Shown: piece after piece, positions 1 through 13,220 of the stretch | Layout: every line of letters starts with the position of its first letter | How positions within the stretch are numbered: position 1 is the first letter of the stretch | Assembly (NCBI RefSeq): GCF_905475345.1 | Contig: NC_066588.1 | Location: 10,046,501-10,110,500, forward strand | Source of the DNA: Vespula vulgaris | Taxonomy: Eukaryota > Arthropoda > Insecta > Hymenoptera > Vespidae | Length of the DNA: 64,000 bases | Direction of reading: 5' to 3' | Program-made: the position numbers and the translations under genes | Notes under the pieces: generated by a model | What the model saw: only the letters and a program-made list of their open reading frames with translations | Told to the model about the DNA's origin: nothing | Database searches by the model: none

Positions 1-1615
1 AAGAAAGGTCGTAGAGGGCGCGAAGAACCCGTTCCAATGAACCTGGTCCGGTTGCTCTAGGCGCTACAGATTCGGAGAAAAAAATTGTTAAACAAAAATT
101 TTTTTTTCCTTTGTTCCCTTTAAACCGTTATAACTCGGCTCCGATTGGTCCGATCTGGACGAAAAAATATGTACGTAGAGGGCGCGACGAGCCCTTTCCA
201 AAGACTCCTGTCCGGTTGCTGTAGGTGCTATAGTTTCGGAGAAAAAAATTGTTAAACAAAAATTTTTTTTTCCTTTGTTCCCTTTAAACCGTTCTAACTC
301 GACTCCTTTTGGACCGATCTGGACGGAAAAATATGTTCGTAGAGGGCGCGACGAGCCCTTTCCAAAGACTCCTGTCCGGTTGCTGTAGGTGCTATAGTTT
401 CGGAGAAAAAAATTGTTAAACAAAAATTTTTTTTTCCTTTGTTCCCTTTAAACCGTTCTAACTCAACTCCTTTTGGACCGATCTGGACGAAAAAAATATG
501 GTCGTAGAGGGAGCGAAGAACCCTTTCCAATGACCCCGGTATGGCTGCTGTACATGCTATAGTTTCGGAGAGAAAAATCGTTAAAGAAAAATTATTTTTT
601 CTTTGTTCCCTTTAAACCGTTATAACTCGGCTCCGATTGGTCCGTTCTGGACGAAAAAAATACGGTCGTAGAGGGTGCGAAGAAACCTTCCCAATGACCC
701 TGGTCCGGTTGCTCTATGTGCTATAGTTTCGGAGAAAAAAATTGTTAAATTAAAATTTTTTTTCCTTTGTTCCCTTTAAACAGTTATAACTCGGCTCCTA
801 TTGATCCGATCTGGAAGAAAAAAAAGGTAGTGGAGGGCGCGAAGAACACGTTCCAATGACCCTGGTCCGGTTCCTCTAGGTGCTATAGTTTCGGAGAAAA
901 AAATTGTTCAAGAAAAATTTTTTTTACCTTTGTTCCCTTTAAACCGTTATTACTCCTATTGGTCCGATCTAGATGCAAAAAACATGTGCGTAGAGGGCGC
1001 AACGAGTCCTTTCCAATGACCGTGGTCCGGTTGCTCTTGTTGCTACAGTTTCGGAGAAAAAAAATGTTCAAGAAAAATTTTTTTTACCTGTGTTCCATTT
1101 AAACCGTTATAACACGGCTCCTATTGTTCCGATCTGGACGAAAAAATATGGTCGTAGAGGTCGCAAAGAACCCTTTCCAATGACCCCGGTCCGGTTGCTC
1201 TAGGTGCTACCATTTCGGAGAAAAAAATTGTTAAAGAAAAATTTTTTTTATCCTTTGTTCCCTATAATCCGTTATAACACGGCTCCTCTTGGTCCGATCT
1301 GGACGAAAAAAGAAGGTCGTAGAGGGCACGAAGAACCCGTTCCAATGACCCCGGTCCGGTTGCTCTAGGTGCTATCGTTTCGGAGAAAAAATTGGTAAAT
1401 TAAAATTTTTTTTACCTTTGTTCCATTTAAACCGTTATAACTCGGCTCCTGTTGGTCCGATCTAGATGTAAAAAACATGTGCGTAGAGGGCGCGACGAGT
1501 CCTTTCCAATGACCGTGGTCTGGTTGCTCTTGGTGCTACAGTTTCGGAGAAAAAAAATGTTCAAGAAAAATTATTTTTACCTTTGTTCCATTTAAACCGT
1601 TATAACACGGCTCCT
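1..1615 (+). repeat. Segmental duplicate L1, left copy (offset ~4408 bp)
   Basis: This stretch aligns by eye with about 4430-6020 at an offset of 4407-4409 bp. Shared unusual marks include the TACATGCTATAG unit with GAGAGAAAAATCG (540 and 4948 region), the 5-bp-deleted D unit (950 and 5352), CATTTCGGAG followed by ATCCTTTGTTCCCTATAATCC (near 1210 and 5618), and GTAGAGGGCACGAAGAACCCG. The match ends near 1610, where the left copy continues with TTGTTCCGATATGG and the right copy with TTGGTCCAATCTGG. The left edge lies outside the window. Confidence 0.85.
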
Positions 1616-4429
1616 ATTGTTCCGATATGGACGAAAAAAATTTGGGCGTAGAAGGCGCGAAGATCCCTTTGCAATGACCCTGGTCCGGTTGCTCTAGGTG
1701 CTATAGTTTCGGAGAAAAAAATTGTTAAAAAAAATTTTTTTTCCTTTGTTCCCTTTAAACAGTTATAACTCGGCTCCTATTGGTTCGATCTGGACGAAAA
1801 AAAAGGTCGTAGATGGCGAAGAACCCGTTCCAATCAACCCGGTCCGGTTGCTCTAGGTACTATCGTTTCGGAGAATCAAATTGTTAAAGAAAAATTTTTT
1901 TTCCATAGTTCCCTTTAAACCGTTATATCTCGGCTGCTATTGGTCCGATCTGGACGAAAAAAATATGGGCGTAGAGGGCGCGAAGAGCCCTTTCCAAAGA
2001 CTCCTGTCCGATTGCTCTAGGTTTATAGTTTCGGAGAAATAATTTGTTACAGAAAAATTTTTTTTTCCTTTGTTCCTTATAGACCGTTATAACTCGGCAC
2101 CTCTTGGTCCGATATGGACGAAAAAGTATGGTCGTAGAGGGCGCGAAGAACCCTTTCCAATGACCGTGGTCCGGTTGCTCTTGGTGCTAAAGTTTCGGAG
2201 AAAAAAAATGTTCAAGAAAAATTTTTTTTCCTTTGTTCCCTTTAAACAGTTATAACTCGGCTCCTATTGGTTCGATCTGGACGAAAAAAAAGGACGTAGA
2301 GGGCGCGAAGAACCCGTTCCAATGAACCCGGTCCGGTTGCTCTATGTGCTATCGTTTAGGAGAAGAAAATTGTTAAATAAAAATATTTTTTTCCTTTGTT
2401 CCCTTTAAATCGTTATAACTCGGCTCCTATTGGTCCCATCTGAACGAAAAAAATATGGTCGTAAAGGATGCGAAGAACCCTTTCCAACGACCCCGGTCCG
2501 GTTGCTCTAGGCGCTACAGTTTCGGAGAAAAAAATTCTTAAATAAATATATTTTTTTCCTTTTTTCAATTTAAACAGGTATAACTCGGCTCCTATTGGTC
2601 CGATCTGGACGAAAAAAATATGGTTGCAGAGGGTGTGAAGAACCCTTTCCAAAGACCCCGGTCCGGTTGCTCGAGGTGCTACCGTGTCGGAGAAAAATAT
2701 TCTTAAATAAAAATATTTTTTTCCTTTTTTCCCTTTAAACAGGTATAACTCGGCTCCTATTGGTCCCATCAGGACGAGAGATATTTGGGCGTAGAGGGCG
2801 CGATGAGCCCTTTCCAATGACTCTCGTCCGGTTGCTCTAGGTTCTATAGTTTCGGAGAAAAAAATTGTTAAAGAAAATTTTTTTTTCCTTCGTTCCTTAT
2901 AAACCGTTATAACTCGGTTCCTCTTGGTCCGATCTGGACGAAAAAATGTGGTCCTAGAGGACGCGACGAGCCCTTTCCAATGACCCCGGTCCGGTTCTCG
3001 TAGGTGCTATAGTTTCGGAGAAAAAAATTGTTAAAGAAAAATTTTTTTTTCCTTTGTTCCCTTTAATCCGTTATTACTCGGCTCCTATTTGTCCGATCTA
3101 GATGCAAAAAATATGTGCGTAGAGGGCACGACGAGCCCTTTCCGATGACCCCGTTACGGTTGCTCTAGGTGCTATAGTTTCGGAGAAGAAAATTGTTCAA
3201 GAAAAATTTTTTTCCTTTGTTCCCTTTAAACCGTTATAACTCGGCTCCTATTTGTCCGATCTGGACGAAAAAATATGGGCGTAGAGGGCGCGACGATCCC
3301 TTTCCAATGACCCTGGTCCGGTTGCTCTAGGTGCTATAGTTTCGGAGAAAAAAATTGTTAAAGAAAAATTTTTTTTCCTTTGTTCCATTTAAATCGTTAT
3401 AACTCGGCTCCTATTGGTCCGATCTAAACGAAAAAAATATGGTCGTAAAGGATGCGAAGAACCCTTTCCAACGACCCCGGTCAGTTGCTCTAGGCGCTAC
3501 AGTTTCGGAGAAAAAAATTCGTAAATAAATATATTTTTTTCCTTTTTTCCTTTTAAACAGGTATAACTCGGCTCCTATTGGTCCGATCTGGACGAAAAAA
3601 ATATGGTTGCAGAGGGTGTGAAGAACCCTTTCCAATGACTCTCGTCCGGTTGCTCTAGGTTCTATAGTTTTGGAGAAAAAAATTGTTAAAAAAAATTTTT
3701 TTTTCCTTCGTTCCTTATAAACCGTTATAACTCGGTTCCTCTTGGTCCGATCTGGACGAATAATATGGGCGTAGAGGGCGCGACGAGCCCTTTCCGATGA
3801 CCCCGTTACGGTTGCTCTAGGTCCTATAGTTTCGGAGAAGAAAATTGTTAAAGAAAAATTTATTTTCCATTGTTCCCTTTAAACCGTTATAATTCGGCTC
3901 CTATTGGTTCGATCTGGACGAAAAAAAAGGTCGTAGAGGGCGCGAAGAACTCGTTCCAATGAACCCGGTCCGGTTGCTCTAGGTGCTATCGTTTAGGAGA
4001 AGAAAATTGTTAAAGAATAATTTTTTTGCCATGGTTCCCTTTAAACCGTTATAACTCGGCTCCTATTGGTCCGATCTGGACGAAAAAAAAGGTCGTAGAG
4101 GGCACGAAGGACCCGTTCCAATGAACCAAGTCTGGTTGCTCTAGGTGCTATCGTTTCGGAGAAAAAATTGTTAAATGAAAATATTTTTTTCCTTTGTTCC
4201 CTTTAAACCGTTATAACTCAGCTCATATTGGCCCGATCTGGACGAAAAAAAAGGTCGTAGAGTGCGCGAAGAACCCGTTCCAATGATCCCTGTACCTTTG
4301 CTCTAGGTGCTACCGTTTCGGAGAAAAAAATTCTTAAATAAAAATATTTTTTTCTTTGGTTCCCTTTAGACAGTTATAACTCGGCTCCTATTGGTCCGAT
4401 CTGGACGAATATTATGGGCGTAGAGGCCG
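1616..4429 (+). repeat. Mixed satellite monomers between the L1 copies
   Basis: About 17 monomers of mixed class separate the two L1 copies. The segment near 2.41-2.82 kb has CAGGTATAAC units with TTCTTAAATAAA and GGTTGCAGAGGGTGTG. It closely resembles the units at 34.30-34.71, 41.69-42.09 and 43.98-44.38 kb. The stretch 2.59-3.06 kb matches 7.81-8.28 kb at an offset of about 5222 bp. No gene or non-satellite sequence was seen. Confidence 0.8.
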
Positions 4430-6020
4430 CGACGAGCCCTTTCCAAAGACTCCTGTCCGGTTGCTGTAGGTGCTATAGTTTCGGAGAAAAAAATTGTTAA
4501 ACAAAAATTTTTTTTTCCTTTGTTCCCTTTAAACCGTTATAACTCGGCTCCGATTGGTCCGATCTGGACGAAAAAATATGTACCTAGAGGGCGCGACGAG
4601 CCCTTTCCAAAGACTCCTGTCCGGTTGCTGTAGGTGCTATAGTTTCGGAGAAAAAAATTATTAAACAAAAATTTTTTTTTCCTTTGTCCCCTTTAAACCG
4701 TTCTAACTCGACTCCTTTTGGACGGATCTGGACGAAAAAATATGTACGTAGAGGGCGCGACAAGCCCTTTCCAAAGACTCCTGTCCGGTTGCTGTAGGTG
4801 CTATAGTTTCGGAGAAAAAAATTGTTAAACAAATATTTTTTTTTCCTTTGTTCCCTTTAAACCGTTCTAACTTGACTCCTTTTGGACCGATCTGGACGAA
4901 AAAAATATGGTCGTAGAGGGAGCGAAGAACCCTTTCCAATGACCCCGGTATGGCTGCTGTACATGCTATAGTTTCGGAGAGAAAAATCGTTAAAGAAAAA
5001 TTATTTTTTCTTTGTTCCCTTTAAACCGTTCTAACTCGACTCCTTTTGGACCGATCTGGACGAAAAAATATGTACGTAGAGGGCGCGACGAGCCCTTTCC
5101 AAAGACTCCTGTCCGGTTGCTGTAGGTGCTATAGTTTCGGAGAAAAAAATTGTTAAATTAAAATTTTTTTTCCTTTGTTCCCTTTAAACAGTTATAACTC
5201 GGCTCCTATTGATCCGATCTGGAAGAAAAAAAAGGTCGTGGAGGGCGCGTAGAACCCGTTCCAATGACCCTGGTCCGGTTCCTCTAGGTGCTATAGTTTC
5301 GGAGAAAAAAATTGTTCAAGAAAAATTTTTTTTACCTTTGTTCCCTTTAAACCGTTATTACTCCTATTGGTCCGATCTAGATGCAAAAAACATGTGCGTA
5401 GAGGGCGCAACGAGTCCTTTCCAATGACCGTGGTCCGGTTGCTCTTGGTGCTACAGTTTCGGAGAAAAAAAATGTTCAAGAAAAATTTTTTTTACCTTTG
5501 TTCCATTTAAACCGTTATAACACGGCTCCTATTGTTCCGATCTGGACGAAAAAATATGGTCGTAGAGGTCGCAAAGAACCCTTTCCAATGACCCCTGTCC
5601 GGTTGCTCTAGGTGTACCATTTCGGAGAAAAAAATTGTTAAAGAAAAATTTTTTTTATCCTTTGTTCCCTATAATCCGTTATAACACGGCTCCTCTTGGT
5701 CCGATCTGGACGAAAAAAGAAGGTCGTAGAGGGCACGAAGAACCCGTTCCAATGACCCCGGTCCGGTTGCTCTAGATGCTATCGTTTCGGAGACAAAATT
5801 GGTAAATGAAAATTTTTTTTACCTTTGTTCCATTTAAACCGTTATAACTCGGCTCCTGTTGGTCCGATCTAGATGTAAAAAAACATGTGCGTAGATGGCG
5901 CGACGAGTCCTTTCCAATGACCGTGGTCTGGTTGCTCTTGGTGCTACAGTTTCGGAGAAAAAAAATGTTCAAGAAAAATTTTTTTTACCTTTGTTCCATT
6001 TAAACCGTTATAACACGGCT
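4430..6020 (+). repeat. Segmental duplicate L1, right copy
   Basis: This is the partner of bases 1-1615 at an offset of about 4408 bp. It differs from the left copy by scattered substitutions, a one-base loss in GGTGTACCATTTCGG (near 5613), and a partial rearrangement near 5.02-5.15 kb, where a unit of the TGTACGTAGAGGGCG type replaces the corresponding left-copy unit. The copy ends in a unit with GTCCAATCTGGACGAAAAATATATGG, where the two copies part. Confidence 0.83.
5352..5511 (+). repeat. Short monomer with 5-bp deletion (160 bp)
   Basis: This D-class unit reads CCGTTATTACTCCTATTGG, so it lacks the CGGCT normally found between the palindrome region and CCTATTGG. The unit is therefore only 160 bp to the next CCGTTATAAC at 5512. 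The same 5-bp loss is visible near 950 and near 7315. The shared deletion marks these three units as copies of one ancestor; the 950 and 5352 units lie in the 4408-bp duplicated segments, and the 7315 unit shows that part of the segment was copied again. Confidence 0.85.
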
Positions 6021-8400
6021 CCTATTGGTCCAATCTGGACGAAAAATATATGGGCGTAGAGGGCGCGACGAGCCATTTCCAATGAACCCGGTCCGGTTGC
6101 TCTAGGTGCTATCGTTTCGGAGAAAAAATTGTTAAATAAAAATATTTTTTTCCTTTGTTCCCTTTAAACCGTTATAACTCGGCTCCTATTTGTCCGATCT
6201 GGACGAAAAAATATGGGCGTAGAGGGCGCGACGATCCCTTTCCAATGACCCTGGTCTGGTTGCTCTAGGTGCTGTAGTTTCGGAGAAAAAAATTGTTAAA
6301 GAAAAATTTTTTTTCCTTTGTTCCGTTTAAACAGTTATAACTCGGCTCCTATTGGTCCAATCTGGACGAAGAAAATACGGTCGTAGAGGGCGCGAAGAAC
6401 CCTTTCCAATGACCCCGGTGAGGTTGCTCTAGGTGCTTCCTTTTCGGAGAAAAAAATTGTTAAATAAAAATATTTTTTTCCTTTGTTCCCTTTAATCCGT
6501 TATTACTCGGCTCCTATTGGTCCGATCTGAACGAAAAAAAAGGTCGTAGAGGGCGCGAAGGACCCGTTCCAATGAACCAAGTCTGGTTGCTCTAGGTTCT
6601 ATCGTTTCGGAGAAAAAATTGTTAAAGAAAAATTTATTTTCCATTGTTCCCTTTAAACCGTTATACTTCGGCTCCTATTGGTCCAATCTGGACGAAGAAA
6701 ATACGGTTGTAGAGGGCGCGAAGAACCCTTTCCAATGACCCCGGTGAGGTTGCTCTAGGTGCTTCCGTTTCGGAGAAAAAAATTGTTAAATAAAAATATT
6801 TTTTTCTTTGGTTCCCTTTAGACAGTTATAACTCGGCTCCTATTGGTCCGATCTGGACGAATAATATGGGCGTAGAGGCCGCGACGAGCCCTTTCCAATG
6901 ACACCGGTTCGGTTACTCTATGTGCCGCCGTTTCGGAGAAAAAAATTGATAAATAAAAATATTTTTTCCTTTGTTCCCTTTAAACCGTTATAACTCGACT
7001 CCTTTTGCACCGATCTGGACGAAAAAAATATGGTCGTAGAGGGAGCGAAGAACCCTTTCCAATGACCCCGGTATGGTTGCTGTACATGCTATAGTTTCGG
7101 AGAGAAAAATCGTTAAAGAAAAATTTTCTTTTCTTTGTTCCCTTTAAACCGTTATGACTCGGCTCCGATTGGTCCGATCTGGACGAAAAAAATACGGTCG
7201 TAGAGGGTGCGAAGAAACCTTCCCAATGACCCTGGTCCGGTTCCTCTAGTTGCTATAGTTTCGGAGAAAAAAATTGTTAAAGTAAAATTTTTTTTCCTTT
7301 GTTCCCTTTAAACCGTTATTACTCCTATTGGTCCGATCTAGATGCAAAAAACATGTGCGTAGAGGGCGCGACGAGTCCTTTCCAATGACCGTGGTCTGGT
7401 TGCTCTTGGTGCTACAGTTTCGGAGAAAAAAAATGTTCAAGAAAAATTTTTTTTACCTTTGTTCCTTTAAACCGTTATAACACGGCTCCTATCGGTCCAA
7501 TCTGGACGAAAAATATATGGGCGTAGAGGGCGCGACGAGTCCTTTCCAATGACCGTGGTCTGGTTGCTCTTGGTGCTACAGTTTCGGAGAAAAAAAATGT
7601 TCAAAGAAAATTTTTTTTACCTTTGTTCCTTTAAACCGTTATAACACGGTTCCTATTGGTTCGATCTGGACGAAAAAAAAGGTCGTAGAGGGCGCGAAGA
7701 ACCCTTTCCAATGAACCCGGTCCGGTTGCTCTAGGTGCTATCGTTTCGGAGAAAAAATTGTTAAATAAAAATATTTTTTTCCTCTGTTCCCTTTAAATCG
7801 TTATAACTCGGCTCCTATTGGTCCGATCTGGACGAAAAAAATATGGTTGCAGAGGGTGTGAAGAACCCTTTCCAATGACCCCGGTCCGGTTGCTCGAAGT
7901 GCTTTCGTGTCGGAGAAAAATATTCTTAAATAAAAATATTTTTTTCCTTTTTTCCCTTTAAACAGGTATAACTCGGCTCCTATTGGTCCCATCAGGACGA
8001 GAGATATTTGGGCGTAGAGGGCGCGATGAGCCCTTTCTAATGACTCTCGTCCGGTTGCTCTAGGTTCTATAGTTTCGGAGAAAAAAATTGTTAAAGAAAA
8101 TTTTTTTTTTCCTTCGTTCCTTATAAACCGTTATAACTCGGTTCCTCTTGGTCCGATCTGGACGAAAAAATGTCATCGTAGAGGGAGCGACGAGCCCTTT
8201 CCAATGACCCCAGTCCGGTTCTCGTAGGTGCTATAGTTTCGGAGAAAAAAATTGTTAAAGAAAAATTTTTTTTTCCTTTGTTCCCTTTAAACCGTTATAA
8301 CTCGGCTCCTATTGGTCCGATCTGGACGAAAAAAATATGGTCGTAGAGGGAGCGAAGAACCCGTTCCAATGACCCCGGTGAGGTTGCTCTTGGTGCTTCC
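6021..8400 (+). repeat. Mixed satellite monomers, 6.0-8.4 kb
   Basis: About 14-15 monomers of mixed class. Recognisable pieces are a third unit with the 5-bp deletion (near 7315), two consecutive D-type units with TGTTCAAG, and a segment at 7.81-8.28 kb copied from, or sharing origin with, 2.59-3.06 kb. No gene or unique sequence was seen. Confidence 0.8.
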
Positions 8401-11400
8401 GTTTCGGAGAAAAAAATTGTTAAATAAAAATACTTTTTTCCATTGTTCCCTTTAATCCGTTATTACTCGGCTCCTATTTGTCCGATCTGGACGAAAAAAA
8501 AGGTCGTAGAGGGCGCGAAGAACCCGTTCCAATGAACCCGGTCCGGTTGCTCTAGGTGCTACCGTTTCGAAGAAAAAATTGTTAAATATAAATATTTTTT
8601 TCCTTTGTTCCCTTTGAACAGTTATAACTGGGCTCTTATTGGCCCCAACTGGACGAAAAACATATTGTCGTAGAGGCGGCGAAGAACCCTTACCAATGAC
8701 CCGGTCCGGTTGCTCTAGGTGCTATAGTTTCGGAGAAAAGAATTGTTAAAGAAAAATTTTTTTTCTTTGTTCCCTTTAAACAGTTATAACTCGGCTCCTA
8801 TTGGTCCGATCTGGACGAAAAAAATATGGTCGTAGAGGGAGCGAAGAACCCGTTCCAACGACCCCGGTCCGGTTGCTCTAGGTGCTATCGTTTCGGAGAA
8901 AAAATAATTAAATAAAAATATTTTTTTCCATTGTTCCCTTTAAACCGTTATAACTCGGCTCCTATTGGTCCGTTCTGGACGATAATATGGGCGTAGAGGG
9001 CGCGGCGAGCCCTTTCCGATGACCCCGTTACGGTTGCTCTAGGTGCTATAGTTTCGGAGAAGAAAATTGTTAAAGAAAAATTTTTTTTCCATTGTTCCCT
9101 TTAAACCGTTATAATTCGGCTCCTGTTGGTCCAATCTGGACGAAAAAAATATGGTCGTAAAGGATGCGAAGAACCCTTTCCAACGACCCCGGTCCGGTTG
9201 CTCTAGGCGCTACAGTTTCGGAGAAAAAAATTCTTAAATAAATATATTTTTTTCCTTTTTTCCTTTTAAACAGGTATAACTCGGCTCCTATTGGTCCGAT
9301 CTGGACGAAAAAAATATGGTTGCAGAGGGTGTGAAGAACCCTTTCCAATGACCCCGGTCCGGTTGCTCTAGGCGCTACAGTTTCGGAGAAAAAAATTCTT
9401 AAATAAATATATTTTTTTCCTTTTTTCCCTTTAAACAGGTATAACTCGGCTCCTATTGGTCCGATCTGGACGAAAAAGAAGGTTGTCGAGGGCGCGAAGA
9501 ACCTGTTCCAATGACCCCGGTCCGGTTGCTCTAGGTGCTATAGTTTCGGAGAAGAAAATTGTTAAAGAAAAATTTTTTTTCCATTGTTCCCTTTAAACCG
9601 TTATATTTCGGCTCCTGTTGGTCCAATCTGGACGAAAATATACGGTCGTAGAGGGCGCCAAGAACCCGTTCCAATGACCCCGGTGAGGTTGCTCTTGGTG
9701 CTTCCGTTTCGGAGAAAAAAATTGTTAAATAAAAATACTTTTTTCCATTGTTCCCTTTAATCCGTTATTACTCGGCTCCTATTTGTCCGATCTGGACGAA
9801 AAAAAAGGTCGTAGAGGGCGCGAAGAACCCGTTCCAATGAACCCGGTCCGGTTGCTCTAGGTGCTACCGTTTCGAAGAAAAAATTGTTAAATATAAATAT
9901 TTTTTTCCTTTGTTCCCTTTGAACAGTTATAACTGGGCTCTTATTGGCCCCAACTGGACGAAAAACATATTGTCGTAGAGGCGGCGAAGAACCCTTACCA
10001 ATGACCCCGGTCCGGTTGCTCTAGGTGCTATAGTTTCGGAGAAAAGAATTGTTAAAGAAAAATTTTTTTTCTTTGTTCCCTTTAAACAGTTATAACTCGG
10101 CTCCTATTGGTCCGATCTGGACGAAAAAAATATGGTCGTAGAGGGAGCGAAGAACCCGTTCCAATGACCCCGGTCCGGTTGCTCTAGGTGCTATCGTTTC
10201 GGAGAAAAAATAATTAAATAAAAATATTTTTTTCCATTGTTCCCTTTAAACCGTTATAACTCGGCTCCTATTGGTCCGTTCTGGACGATAATATGGGCGT
10301 AGAGGGCGCGGCGAGCCCTTTCCGATGACCCCGTTACGGTTGCTCTAGGTGCTATAGTTTCGGAGAAGAAAATTGTTAAAGAAAAATTTTTTTTCCATTG
10401 TTCCCTTTAAACCGTTATAATTCGGCTCCTGTTGGTCCAATCTGGACGACAAAAATACGGTCGTAGAGGGCGCGAAGAACCGTTTCCAATGACCCCAGTG
10501 AGGTTGCTCTTGGTGCTTCCGTTTCGGAGAAAAAAATTGATAAATAAAAATACTTTTTTCCTTTGTTCCCTTTAATCCGTTATTACTCGGCTCCTATTTG
10601 TCCGATCTGGACGAATAATATGGGCGTAGAGGGCGCGACGAGCCCTTTCCGATGACCCCGTTACGGTTGCTCTAGGCGCTACAGTTTCGGAGAAAAAAAT
10701 TCTTAAATAAATATATTTTTTTCCTTTTTTCCCTTTAAACAGGTATAACTCGGCTCCTATTGGTCCGATCTGGACGAAAAAGAAGGTTGTCGAGGGCGCG
10801 AAGAACCTGTTCCAATGACCCCGGTCCGGTTGCTCTAGGTGCTATAGTTTCGGAGAAGAAAATTGTTAAAGAAAAATTTTTTTTCCATTGTTCCCTTTAA
10901 ACCGTTATATTTCGGCTCCTGTTGGTCCAATCTGGACGAAAATATACGGTCGTAGAGGGCGCCAAGAACCCTTTCCAATGACCCCGGTGAGGTTGCTCTT
11001 GGTGCTTCCGTTTCGGAGAAAAAAATTGTTAAATAAAAATACTTTTTTCCATTGTTCCCTTTAATCCGTTATTACTCGGCTCCTATTTGTCCGATCTGGA
11101 CGAAAAAAAAGGTCGTAGAGGGCGCGAAGAACCCGTTCCAATGAACCCGGTCCGGTTGCTCTAGGTGCTACCGTTTCGAAGAAAAAATTGTTAAATATAA
11201 ATATTTTTTTCCTTTGTACCCTTTGAACAGTTATAACTGGGCTCTTATTGGCCCCAACTGGACGAAAAACATATTGTCGTAGAGGCGGCGAAGAACCCTT
11301 ACCAATGACCCCGGTCCGGTTGCTCTAGGTGCTATAGTTTCGGAGAAAAGAATTGTTAAAGAAAAATTTTTTTTCTTTGTTCCCTTTAAACAGTTATAAC

Positions 11401-11430
11401 TCGGCTCCTATTGGTCCGATCTGGACGAAT
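8401..11430 (+). repeat. 8-monomer higher-order repeat, ~1305 bp, two copies plus a partial third
   Basis: The mark GGTGCTTCCGTTTCGG followed by ATACTTTTTTCC recurs with GTTTCGG at 8401, 9705 and 11010, steps of 1304 and 1305 bp. A second mark, GGCTCTTATTGGCCCCAACTGG, falls at 8631, 9935 and 11240 with the same steps. The unit is thus eight monomers averaging 163 bp. The first and second copies differ between about 9.11-9.35 and 10.41-10.66 kb, where other monomers have been swapped in. The third copy stops near 11430, where the sequence changes to GACGAATAATATGGGCG. Copies two and three also share sequence upstream of the mark (9.36-9.70 and 10.67-11.01 kb). Confidence 0.88.
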
Positions 11431-13220
11431 AATATGGGCGTAAAGGGCGCGACGAGCCCTTTCCGATGACCCCGTTACGGTTGCTCTAGGTGCTATAGTT
11501 TCGGAGAAGAAAATTGTTAAAGAAAAATTTTTTTTCCATTGTTCCCTTTAAACCGTTATAACTCGTCTCCTATTGGTCCTATCTGGACGAAAAAAAAGGT
11601 TGTAGAGGTCGCGAAGAACCCGTTCCAATGACCCCGGTACGGTTGCTCTAGGTGCTATCGTTTCGGAGAAAAAATTGTTAAATAAAAATATTTTTTTCCA
11701 TTGTTCCCTTTAAACCGTTATAACTCGGCTCCTATTGGTGCGATCTGGACGAATAATATGGGCGTAGAGGGCGCGACGAGCCCTTTCCGATGACCCCGGT
11801 GAGGTTGCTCTTGGTGCTTCCGTTTCGGAGAAAAAAATTTTTAAATAATAATACTTTTTTCCTGTGTTCCCTTTAATCCGTTATTACACGGCTCCTATTT
11901 GTCCGATCTGGACGAAAAAAAGGTCGTAGAGGGCGCGAAGAACCCGTTCCAATGAACCCGGTCCGGTTGCTCTAGGTGCTATCGTTTCGAAGAAAAAATT
12001 GTTAAATATAAATATTTTTCTCCTTTGTTCCCTTTGAACAGTTATAACTGGGCTCTTATTGGCCCGATCTGGACGAAAAAAGTATTGTCGTAGAGGCGGC
12101 GAATAAACCTTACCAATGACCCCGGTCCGGTTGCTCTAGGTGCTACGGTGTCGGAGAAAAATATTCTTAAATAAAAATATTTTTTTCCTTTTTTCCATTT
12201 AAACAGGTATAACTCGGCTCCTAATGGTCCCATCAGGACGAAAGATATTTGGTCGTAGAGGGCGCGGAGAACCCGTTCCAATGAACCCGGTCCGGTTGCT
12301 CTATGTACTACCGTTTCGGAGAAAAAAATTCTTAAATAAAAATATTTTTTTCCTTTGTTCCCTTTAAACAGGTAATACTCGGCTCCTATTGGTCCGATAT
12401 GGAAGAATAATATGGGCGTAGAGGACGCGACGAGCCCTTTCCGATGACCCCGTTACGGTTGCTCTAGGTGCTATAGTTTAGGAGAAGAAAATTGTTAAAG
12501 AAAAATATTTTTTTCCTTTGTTCCCTTTAAACAGTTATAACTCGGCTCCTATTGGTCCGATCTGGACGAATAATATTATCGTAGAGGGCGCGAAGAACCC
12601 TTCCCTATGTCCCCGGTGAGGTTGCTCTAGGTGCTATAGTTTCGGAGGAAAAAAATGGTAAATGAAAATTTTTTTTACCTTTGTTCCCTTTAAACCGTTA
12701 TTACTCGGCTCCTATTGGCCCGATCTGGACGAATAATATGGTCGTAGAGGGAGCGAAGAACCCTTTCCAATGTCCTCGGTGTGGTTGCTCTAGGTGCTAT
12801 AGTTTCGGAGGAGAAAATTGGTAAATGAAAATTTTTTTTACCTTTGTTCCCTTTAAACCGTTATTACTAGGCTCCTATTGGTCCGATCTAGATGCAAAAA
12901 ACATGTGCGTAGAGGGCGCGACGAGTCCTTTCCAATGACCGTGGTCCGGTTGCTCTTAGTGCTAATGTTTCGGAGAAAAAAAATGTTCAAGAATAATTTT
13001 TTTTACCTTTGTTCCATTTAAACCGTTATAACACGTCTCGTATTGTTCCGATCTGGACGAAAAAAATTTTGGCGTAGATGGCGCGACGATCCCTTTTCAA
13101 TGACCCTAGTCCGGTTGCTCCTGGTGCTATAGTTTCGGAGAAAAAACTTGTTAAAGAAAAATTTTTTTTCCTTTGTTCCCTTTAAACAGTTATAACTCGG
13201 CTCCTATTGGTTCGATCTGG
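11430..13220 (+). repeat. Mixed satellite monomers, 11.4-13.2 kb
   Basis: About 11 monomers with no clean higher-order period visible by eye. Several units carry GACGAATAATATGGGCG and CCGATGACCCCGTTACGG. A CAGGTATAAC unit with TTCTTAAATAAA lies near 12.17-12.25 kb, and a D unit near 12.89 kb. Nothing other than satellite was seen. Confidence 0.78.

Noticed and set aside
88..423. Minus-strand open frame of 111 codons at the left end, and the many frames of 61-91 codons on both strands
   Set aside because: All are short, lie wholly in satellite monomers, and are closed by the same monomer positions elsewhere. They follow from a low stop density in the unit, so none is annotated as a gene.
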